Shown here in pieces: positions 1-4,474 of a stretch of DNA of 5,991 nt (positions within the stretch are counted from its first letter, which is position 1; each line of letters begins with the position of its first letter). The stretch lies in the NCBI GenBank assembly GCA_017533545.1, contig JAFXHW010000140.1:1-5991 (forward strand), read 5' to 3'. A program made the translations under genes and the position numbers. Under the pieces are notes generated by a model that worked only from the letters and a program-made list of their open reading frames with translations, made no database searches and had not been told where the DNA came from. The DNA comes from Clostridia bacterium (lineage in GTDB: Bacteria; Bacillota_A; Clostridia; Oscillospirales; CAG-272).

Positions 1-318
1 CTTATGTACCCAGGAGCACTGCTCGCGGATGTTTGCAATCTCGACCATGTAGGGGTTAAGTCCTGCTGCAGCCGCAGTTTTGCGGAAGGTTGCCTCGTGC
101 ATACGGGGCGAGCAGGAGCAGACTACGATGCCTGTGAGTTTGTGCTCGCGAATGGCCTCTTTGATCATGTCCTGACCGGCCTGAGAGCACATATACTGAT
201 AGTTGGTGGATAAGACGACGCCCGGTTCGTTTTTCAGGGCTTCGGCTACGGCTTCAACGTCAACTGTCTGAGCGATGTTGCTTCCGCACCAACAGACGAA
301 TACTCCGATTCTCTGCAT
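1..318 (-). CDS. hdrA: HdrA-type heterodisulfide reductase subunit A, N-terminal fragment (runs off the window)
   Basis: Only the first 106 codons are present; the frame stays open to position 1, while methanogen HdrA is around 650 residues, so most of the protein is outside. The visible part is the characteristic HdrA N-terminal domain: a start of the type RIGVFVCWCGSNIA (Cys9, Cys11), YMCS with Cys44, a VVCSCSPRMHEATFR segment (Cys67, Cys69) and ANIREQCSWVH (Cys101). In known HdrA proteins this domain precedes an FAD-binding thioredoxin-reductase-like domain and ferredoxin domains, and the FAD is the site of electron bifurcation; those parts are not visible here. The start at 318 follows AAGGAGG (329-335), 10 nt upstream; this SD overlaps the TAA stop of hdrC, so the two are probably translationally linked. 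His is usual in the first CxCG motif, and here it is Trp. Family assignment is confident; partner and electron acceptor are unknown. Confidence 0.93.
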   Translation of the reverse strand, partial: MQRIGVFVCWCGSNIAQTVDVEAVAEALKNEPGVVLSTNYQYMCSQAGQDMIKEAIREHKLTGIVVCSCSPRMHEATFRKTAAAAGLNPYMVEIANIREQCSWVHK

Positions 319-333
319 ATTCACCTTTCCTCC

Positions 334-726
334 TTACTTACTGTATTTGCGCAATGCGCTTACGATTGCCTGCTGAGGCATCTCTTCGTCAAGCAGGGCG
401 GGAATGTCGTCCGGCTTTAAGTGATTTGCACTCTGCTGGCGTATTACTGCCAATCTTACAGCCTCAACGAGCTTTGCGGGTTCAACCGAACGGGGACATC
501 TGTCTACGCAGGCAAAGCAGGAAAGGCATTTGTATATCGATTTGGAATTCATCAAGGTTTCAATATCGCCGTTTTCGACCATATACACAAACTGATGAGG
601 ATGATATTCCATCTCGTCATATGAGGGGCAGGTGGCCGAGCATTTGCCGCACTTCATGCACTTGCGGGTGTTGACACCGCTCATGCGGATGATCTGCTCC
701 TTCATTAATTCGGTTTTCTTGTTCAT
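334..726 (-). CDS. hdrC: HdrC-type heterodisulfide reductase subunit C (2x[4Fe-4S])
   Basis: This is a 130-residue soluble iron-sulfur protein with two classical ferredoxin-type motifs: Cys23, 26, 29 and 33 (CMKCGKCSATCP) and Cys67, 70, 73 and 77 (CLSCFACVDRCP). This is the HdrC arrangement, in which the two [4Fe-4S] clusters wire electrons between the flavin subunit HdrA and the catalytic subunit HdrB. No membrane segment is visible, so it belongs to the cytoplasmic HdrABC type, not the membrane HdrDE type. It is shorter than methanogen HdrC (roughly 185 residues), with a short C-terminal tail after the second cluster. The start codon lies 1 nt after the hdrB stop. A strong AAAGGAGG (733-740) sits inside the last hdrB codons, 6 nt before the ATG, which implies translational coupling and matched synthesis of the two subunits. 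Confidence 0.94.
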   Translation of the reverse strand: MNKKTELMKEQIIRMSGVNTRKCMKCGKCSATCPSYDEMEYHPHQFVYMVENGDIETLMNSKSIYKCLSCFACVDRCPRSVEPAKLVEAVRLAVIRQQSANHLKPDDIPALLDEEMPQQAIVSALRKYSK

Positions 727-727
727 T

Positions 728-1510
728 TCAGTCCTCCTTTAAGCCGAGAGCCTCTGCCAAAAGCTCGGTGAAGTAGACTATGGGCATTTTGCCGTCGCCG
801 TTCTTTTCAAGATTGTAACGGCAGAGCGGGCAGGCGGTGACGAGAAGATCTGCACCGGCGACAGACGCACTGTCGAGCACCTTTGCGCTCTTCTTTTCGC
901 TCAGCGCGGGATCCTCCAGAGTTACGTATCCGCCGCAGCACTCGTTGCAGTAGGAGTAGATAACGGGAGTTGCGCCGATGGCACGGATGAAATCCTCGAT
1001 GATCTGCGGATTTTCCGGATCGTCCATTGCCATCGTCTTTGAGGGACGAAGAAGGAGGCATCCGTAGTATGCGCCGATCTTTTTGTCGGTCAGGGGATTT
1101 TTGACGGCAGCGCGGACGTTGTCCCAGCCGATCGTGTCGCGGAGAAGCTCTAAAAAGTGGAGTACTTCTGTCTCGCCGTTGTAGGGCTCTTCACCGATGT
1201 AGTTGTTTGCGCGGAGCGCAAAATCCGCATCGGTCTTCATTGCGTGGTTGGTCTGCTTCAATACGTTGTGGCAGGCAGAGCAGACGGACACGATCTTGCC
1301 GCCGTTCTTGGCAGCGTAGCTGAGTGCACGTACAGAGGAGAGCTTGGATGCGATCTCATCCTTCGCCATGGAGAACACTCCGCCGCAGCATTGCCAATCT
1401 TCAATTTCTTCAAGCTCAACGCCGAGGGCAAGAGCACATTTTCTTGTATAAATGTCAAGCTCTTTTGCCTTTGTTTTCAGCGTGCAGCCGGGAAAGTAAC
1501 TTATTTTCAT
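728..1510 (-). CDS. hdrB: HdrB-type heterodisulfide reductase subunit B (two CCG domains)
   Basis: This 260-residue protein carries two complete cysteine-rich CCG domains. The first has Cys9, the Cys41-Cys42-Gly-Gly pair and Cys77-x2-Cys80; the second has Cys151, Cys191-Cys192-Gly-Gly (with an extra Cys188) and Cys227-x2-Cys230. In methanogen HdrB these motifs bind two noncubane [4Fe-4S] clusters that split the CoM-S-S-CoB disulfide. Related CCG domains occur in thiol:fumarate reductase TfrB, in SdhE and in the LutA/GlpC families. All expected ligands and spacings are kept, so the protein is probably active, but bacteria of this type are not expected to make CoM or CoB, so the physiological substrate is open. 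The start at 1510 is preceded by a modest AGAAAGGT about 10 nt upstream. A 158-nt gap separates it from fumC; it is followed almost without gap by hdrC. Confidence 0.94.
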   Translation of the reverse strand: MKISYFPGCTLKTKAKELDIYTRKCALALGVELEEIEDWQCCGGVFSMAKDEIASKLSSVRALSYAAKNGGKIVSVCSACHNVLKQTNHAMKTDADFALRANNYIGEEPYNGETEVLHFLELLRDTIGWDNVRAAVKNPLTDKKIGAYYGCLLLRPSKTMAMDDPENPQIIEDFIRAIGATPVIYSYCNECCGGYVTLEDPALSEKKSAKVLDSASVAGADLLVTACPLCRYNLEKNGDGKMPIVYFTELLAEALGLKED

Positions 1511-1607
1511 GCTTTACTGTACCTTTCTTGTGAAATTGGAGCTAAAAAGTCACAAAACACGGTTTGGAAATTTATTGTTCGGTTTTTAATGTTTGTTTTG
1601 CATTTGC

Positions 1608-1635
1608 GGCCTCGGCGCCATACGGCGGCGAAACC
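1608..1635 (-). other. Stable stem-loop in the fumC-hdrB intercistronic gap
   Basis: In the minus-strand transcript two 12-nt arms (1624-1635 and 1608-1619) can pair around a GUAU loop, with one C-C mismatch and two G-U wobbles. In a plus-strand transcript the wobbles become A-C mismatches, so the fold suits the direction of the operon. No U-tract follows it on the minus strand, so it is not a typical intrinsic terminator. The rest of the gap (1511-1668) shows no gene and no convincing promoter. Plausible roles are an RNA-processing or stability element, or a partial attenuator that sets the hdr level relative to mdh-fumC. Structure seen; role inferred. Confidence 0.5.
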
Positions 1636-1668
1636 AAAAAATCACGATCCTGAAGCTTCTTTTGGGTT

Positions 1669-3045
1669 TTAGACCATCTGCTCGGGATGGAATACCTCGT
1701 CAAACTTTTCTGCGGTAAGGAAACCGAGCTCAACGCAGGCCTCTTTAAGAGAGATGTTGTCCTTGAATGCCTTCTTTGCGGTCTTTGCGGCATTTTCGTA
1801 TCCAATGTAAGGATTGAGCGCGGTAACGAGCATGAGCGAGTTGTGGAGATTGTGGTGCATCTTTTCGCGGTTTGCCTTGATTCCGACAGCGCAGTTCTTG
1901 TTGAAGGAGAGAATTGCTTCTGCAAGAAGACGTGCGGACTGGAGGAAGTTGTAGATGCATACGGGCATGAATACGTTAAGTTCGAAGTTGCCCTGGCTTG
2001 CTGCCATAGCTACAGCAACGTCGTTGCCCATAACCTGAACGGCTACCATTGTAACTGCCTCGCACTGGGTGGGATTTACCTTTCCGGGCATGATGGAGGA
2101 GCCGGGCTCGTTTTCGGGAATGAATATCTCGCCCAGACCGTCGCGGGGACCGGATGCAAGCCAACGTACGTCGTTTGCAATCTTCATCATATCAGCGGCG
2201 GTTGCCTTGATTGCACCGTGTGCAAATACAAGCTCGTCCTTGGAGGTGAGAGCGTGGAACTTGTTGCCGGCGGTAACGAAGTTCTTGCCGGTAAGCTCGG
2301 AAACCTTCTTTGCAACGAGAGTGTCAAAGCCCTTGGGAGCGTTAAGACCGGTACCTACTGCGGTGCCGCCGAGAGCAAGCTCGTAAAGGGGCTTTACTGC
2401 GAGACGGAGAAGCTCAACGTCGCGTTCAAGCGAGGAACGCCAGCCGCTGATCTCCTGCGAGAAGGTGATGGGAGTTGCATCCTGAAGATGTGTTCTGCCC
2501 GATTTTACGATGCCCTCATTTTCGCTTTCAAGACGTTTGAAGGTCGCGATAAGGGTTTCGATAGCGGGAATGAGCTTATCCTCGATAGCGATAACGGCAC
2601 TGATGTGCATCGCGGTGGGGAAGGTGTCGTTGGACGACTGGCTCATGTTGATGTCATCGTTGGGATGGAGCAGCTTTGCACCTGCGATCTCGTTGCCGCG
2701 GTTGGCAATTACTTCGTTTGCGTTCATGTTGGACTGTGTACCCGAACCGGTCTGCCATACAACGAGAGGGAAGTGGTCGTCGAGTACGCCGGAGATTACT
2801 TCGTCGCATGCCTTGGAAATTGCGGCGAGCTTTTCAGCGGTCATCTTTTCGCTCTTGAGCTCGTGGTTTGCGAGAGCTGCGGCCTTTTTGAGAATGCCGA
2901 AGGAGTGAGTGATCTCACGGGGCATGGTTTCGATATTGACGCCGATTTCAAAGTTTTCGTGGCTGCGCTGAGTCTGAGCGGCCCAGTAGCGGTCGGCGGG
3001 AACTTTAACCTCGCCCATCGAATCGTGTTCTAAACGGAATTCCAT
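1669..3045 (-). CDS. fumC: Class II fumarate hydratase (fumarase C)
   Basis: It catalyses reversible hydration of fumarate to L-malate in the cytoplasm with no iron-sulfur cluster. Taking the ATG at 3045, the protein is 458 residues, close to the usual 460-467 of FumC. Numbered from that Met, it shows the start EHDSMGEVKVPADRYWAAQT, GSGTQSNMN at about 100-108, SSNDTFPT at 137-144, the SGRTHLQDATP segment with catalytic His186 (His188 of E. coli FumC), and the superfamily signature GSSIMPGKVNP at 315-325 containing the catalytic serine (Ser317). These features separate it from aspartase and argininosuccinate lyase, although the aspartase family is the nearest alternative. An in-frame GTG at 3057 is rejected as start because its G is part of the Shine-Dalgarno. 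The gene follows the dehydrogenase by 48 nt and is probably cotranscribed with it, which suits sequential oxaloacetate-malate-fumarate chemistry. Being class II, it is of the oxygen-stable type. Confidence 0.96.
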   Translation of the reverse strand: MEFRLEHDSMGEVKVPADRYWAAQTQRSHENFEIGVNIETMPREITHSFGILKKAAALANHELKSEKMTAEKLAAISKACDEVISGVLDDHFPLVVWQTGSGTQSNMNANEVIANRGNEIAGAKLLHPNDDINMSQSSNDTFPTAMHISAVIAIEDKLIPAIETLIATFKRLESENEGIVKSGRTHLQDATPITFSQEISGWRSSLERDVELLRLAVKPLYELALGGTAVGTGLNAPKGFDTLVAKKVSELTGKNFVTAGNKFHALTSKDELVFAHGAIKATAADMMKIANDVRWLASGPRDGLGEIFIPENEPGSSIMPGKVNPTQCEAVTMVAVQVMGNDVAVAMAASQGNFELNVFMPVCIYNFLQSARLLAEAILSFNKNCAVGIKANREKMHHNLHNSLMLVTALNPYIGYENAAKTAKKAFKDNISLKEACVELGFLTAEKFDEVFHPEQMV

Positions 3046-3054
3046 GATGTTTGT

Positions 3055-3061
3055 CACCTTT
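3055..3061 (-). promoter_or_regulatory. Ribosome binding site that fixes the fumC start
   Basis: AAAGGTG lies 9 nt upstream of the ATG at 3045. The alternative in-frame GTG at 3057-3055 is formed by the last bases of this same motif and has no separate SD upstream, so the ATG four codons later is the better start. Confidence 0.75.
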
Positions 3062-3093
3062 CGTGTTTATGTTGTATATTATTTTAAATTATT

Positions 3094-4065
3094 TTATATT
3101 TCGATGTTGTCGATAACCGAGCGGAGGCTTTCTGCGCTGTGACGGAGCTGTGCAATCTCGACGTCGGTAAGCGGGAGAAGAACCTTGGAGTGTGCGCCCT
3201 CGTCGCCAACTACGTTGAGAAGGCTGAGGCATACATCGTTGATGCCGTACTCGCCGTTGACCATGGTCGAAACGGTGAGGGTGGTGTCGATACCGGAAAA
3301 GAGGCACTTGCAGATGTGGCATACCGAGATGGCAACTGCATAGAAGGTAGCGCCCTTGCGTGCGATAACGCGTGCGCCCGATTTTCTTACATAGTTTTCG
3401 ATGTCAGCGTAGTCGAGCTTGGGGAAGATGTCGGGCGAATCCATTCCGAGAGCATCCTCGTGCAGTGCTTTTACCGAGCTTGCATAGTCGGCAAGCGGGA
3501 CGTTGGAGATATTGGCAAGTGACCACGGAATGAAAGAAGAGTCGCCGTGCTCACCGAGAACGTAGGCGTGAACGTTTTTCTGGTTGACGTTGTAGTATTC
3601 GGAAAGTCTTGCGCGCAGGCGGGAGGTATCAAGAATTGTACCCGAACCGATGATTCTTTCCTGCGGGATATCAGAGCACTTGTTGAATACGTATGTGAGA
3701 ATGTCAACGGGGTTGGAAACGATTATGTAGATAGCGTTGGGAGCGTACTTTGTGATCTGAGGGATGATATCCTTCATGATGTTGACGTTGATCTGCGCAA
3801 GATCAAGACGGGACTGGCCGGGCTTTCTTGCAACGCCGGAGGTGATGATAACGATATCGGAATTTTCCGCTTCGGGGTATCCTCCCGCATAAACGGAGCA
3901 GGGGTGGCAGAAGGGAGTGCCCTGACGTATGTCAAGTGCTTCGCCAAGCGCCTTGTTGCCGTTGATATCGATCATGACGATGTTGGAGGCGATTCCGGTG
4001 ATGGTGAGGGCATACGCAATTGTCGAACCGACAGAGCCGGCTCCGATAATGGTGATTTTGTTCAT
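3094..4065 (-). CDS. LDH/MDH-family NAD-dependent dehydrogenase, probably LDH-like malate dehydrogenase
   Basis: This 323-residue 2-hydroxyacid dehydrogenase has a Rossmann motif GAGSVGS (8-14), Asp33 at the end of beta-2 (NAD rather than NADP preference), SNPVD with Asn118, GSGTILDTSRLR with Asp146 and Arg149, and LGEHGDS with catalytic His173. Most of these look like L-lactate dehydrogenase, and Thr240 (KGATFY) also matches LDH. However, the mobile substrate loop reads VARKPGQSRLDL: Arg80 occupies the position that is Gln102 in LDH and Arg in malate dehydrogenase, followed by catalytic Arg86 (Arg109). In Bacillus LDH, changing this Gln to Arg is known to switch preference to oxaloacetate. 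With fumarase next door, malate dehydrogenase is the favoured reading; automatic annotation may say L-lactate dehydrogenase. The start at 4065 has AAAAGGA 8 nt upstream. A longer frame to 4191 is rejected since it would contain the promoter. It is first in the operon. Confidence 0.9.
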   Translation of the reverse strand: MNKITIIGAGSVGSTIAYALTITGIASNIVMIDINGNKALGEALDIRQGTPFCHPCSVYAGGYPEAENSDIVIITSGVARKPGQSRLDLAQINVNIMKDIIPQITKYAPNAIYIIVSNPVDILTYVFNKCSDIPQERIIGSGTILDTSRLRARLSEYYNVNQKNVHAYVLGEHGDSSFIPWSLANISNVPLADYASSVKALHEDALGMDSPDIFPKLDYADIENYVRKSGARVIARKGATFYAVAISVCHICKCLFSGIDTTLTVSTMVNGEYGINDVCLSLLNVVGDEGAHSKVLLPLTDVEIAQLRHSAESLRSVIDNIEI

Positions 4066-4129
4066 AGCAACGATCCTTTTGTTATCAGTTTTTATTGTGT
4101 TTTGTTTTTTCGACTCTTTTAAGTTACAA

Positions 4130-4159
4130 GTCGGAAGAATACACCGACCCATAATCGGT
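4130..4159 (-). other. Competing short hairpins in the dehydrogenase mRNA leader
   Basis: The segment 4143-4148 contains CCGA, which can pair in two exclusive ways: ACCGA (4143-4147) with TCGGT (4155-4159) across a 7-nt loop, or CCGAC (4144-4148) with GTCGG (4130-4134) across a 9-nt loop. A third 5-bp pair joins 4111-4115 and 4129-4133. All lie at or just after the predicted transcription start near 4156, within a leader of about 90 nt. Stems are only 5 bp, so a regulatory role is speculative. Confidence 0.25.
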
Positions 4160-4167
4160 TTGATTAT
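4151..4167. promoter_or_regulatory. Inverted repeat over the dehydrogenase -10 element, candidate operator
   Basis: ATAATC-GGTTT-GATTAT is a perfect 6-bp inverted repeat with a 5-nt centre. It overlaps the -10 box (4163-4168) and the expected start of transcription (about 4156). A protein bound here would block RNA polymerase. It does not match the Rex consensus. Part of the symmetry may be chance from the AT-rich -10 box. Confidence 0.3.
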
Positions 4168-4191
4168 ATCATATATAAGAAGAAAAATCAA
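4163..4191 (-). promoter_or_regulatory. Sigma-A promoter of the dehydrogenase-fumC-hdrBCA operon
   Basis: On the minus strand, TTGATT (4186-4191) is followed by a 17-nt spacer and a perfect TATAAT (4163-4168), with TG one base upstream giving an extended -10. Transcription should start near 4156, leaving a leader of about 90 nt before the ATG at 4065. The match is 5 of 6 at -35 and 6 of 6 at -10 with ideal spacing. This is the only strong minus-strand promoter seen ahead of the five genes. Confidence 0.82.
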
Positions 4192-4215
4192 TACGGATAA
4201 AGAAAAATAACCGAT

Positions 4216-4240
4216 TTTCGCGCCAAAAACGGCGACGAAA
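4216..4240. repeat. Inverted repeat (stem-loop) in the divergent intergenic region
   Basis: TTTCGCGCC (4216-4224) pairs with GGCG-A-CGAAA (4231-4240) around the 6-nt centre AAAAAC, with a single bulged A. It lies just upstream of the -35 box of the dehydrogenase promoter and overlaps the left end of the longer inverted repeat at 4232-4304. No T-tract follows on either strand, so a terminator is unlikely. It may be a regulator site or part of a larger DNA structure. Confidence 0.35.
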
Positions 4241-4304
4241 TTTCACATAAATATGCGAAAAAATTTGTGCATTGTGTTAAAAACGCATAATGTGAATTTG
4301 TCGC
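4232..4304. repeat. Long imperfect inverted repeat between the two divergent promoters
   Basis: The arm at 4232-4257 (GCGAC at its left end, TTTCACAT in the middle, TATGCG at its right end) is mirrored by the arm at 4284-4304 (CGCATA, ATGTGAA, TTTGTCGC). The arms match over about 20 positions, with the left arm carrying a few extra bases, and are separated by 26 nt of AT-rich DNA. Each arm contains a TGTGAA/TTCACA core. The placement, upstream of both promoters, suggests paired binding sites in opposite orientation. No regulator can be named from the sequence. Confidence 0.45.
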
Positions 4305-4318
4305 AAATTAACATGATT

Positions 4319-4360
4319 CATTTTGCCCTGTTTTTACTGCTCAAAACAGGGCTCAAAATG
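4319..4360. promoter_or_regulatory. Strong inverted repeat just upstream of the mannosidase promoter, candidate activator site
   Basis: A perfect 10-bp repeat, GCCCTGTTTT (4325-4334) and AAAACAGGGC (4343-4352) with an 8-nt centre, extends outward through CATTTT (4319-4324) and AAAATG (4355-4360) after a 2-nt bulge. Its centre is about 66 bp upstream of the predicted start of mannosidase transcription and its edge 9 bp before the -35 box, a typical position for an activator. No gene ends here and no T-tract follows, which argues against a terminator. Confidence 0.5.
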
Positions 4361-4369
4361 TGAAAAATA

Positions 4370-4398
4370 TTGACATTTTTAAACTTTGGTGATAAAAT
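4370..4398 (+). promoter_or_regulatory. Sigma-A promoter of the GH38 mannosidase gene
   Basis: A perfect TTGACA (4370-4375), a 17-nt spacer and TAAAAT (4393-4398) give a near-consensus promoter on the plus strand. Transcription should begin near 4405, leaving about 70 nt before the preferred ATG at 4475. It points away from the dehydrogenase promoter; the two -10 boxes are about 225 bp apart. Confidence 0.85.
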
Positions 4399-4430
4399 TT
4401 ACTGTAACAGAGCGAATACTATGAAAGGGC

Positions 4431-4465
4431 TGCCGCCGATGCCGATTTTGCTTTTTTCGGCGGCA
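4431..4465 (+). other. Stem-loop in the mannosidase mRNA leader
   Basis: TGCCGCCGA (4431-4439) and TCGGCGGCA (4457-4465) form a perfect 9-bp, GC-rich stem with a 17-nt loop, within the predicted leader and ending 9 nt before the ATG at 4475. It is not followed by a T-tract. It covers an alternative in-frame ATG at 4439 and could affect ribosome access, or it could simply be coding sequence if translation starts at 4421 or 4439. Confidence 0.4.
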
Positions 4466-4474
4466 AACGAGATC

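Noticed and set aside
1528..1555. TTGTGA ... TCACAA inverted repeat upstream of hdrB as a Rex redox-regulator site
   Set aside because: The half-sites resemble Rex boxes but are 16 nt apart instead of about 4-6, and no promoter could be found at this place.
1687..3033. A 448-codon open frame on the plus strand opposite fumC
   Set aside because: It is exactly antisense to an unambiguous fumarase, its translation is a Cys/Gly/Val-rich sequence with no recognisable motif, and it has no promoter of its own; it results from codon bias in the real gene.
3046..3057. GTG start of fumC at 3057
   Set aside because: The GTG is part of the Shine-Dalgarno AAAGGTG that serves the ATG at 3045, and the family N-terminus aligns with the shorter protein.
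4066..4191. A 42-residue N-terminal extension of the dehydrogenase starting at 4191
   Set aside because: The extension would contain the -10 box and the predicted transcription start, and the Rossmann motif begins normally right after the ATG at 4065, which has a good SD.
4298..4314. TTGT ... TTAACA as a clostridial Rex box
   Set aside because: Only one half-site is good and the spacing is one base short of the TTGTTAA-N4-TTAACAA pattern.
4319..4360. The strong inverted repeat as an intrinsic terminator or the end of a small RNA gene
   Set aside because: No T-tract follows on either strand, the flanking genes diverge so none ends here, and no clear promoter for a small RNA was found upstream.
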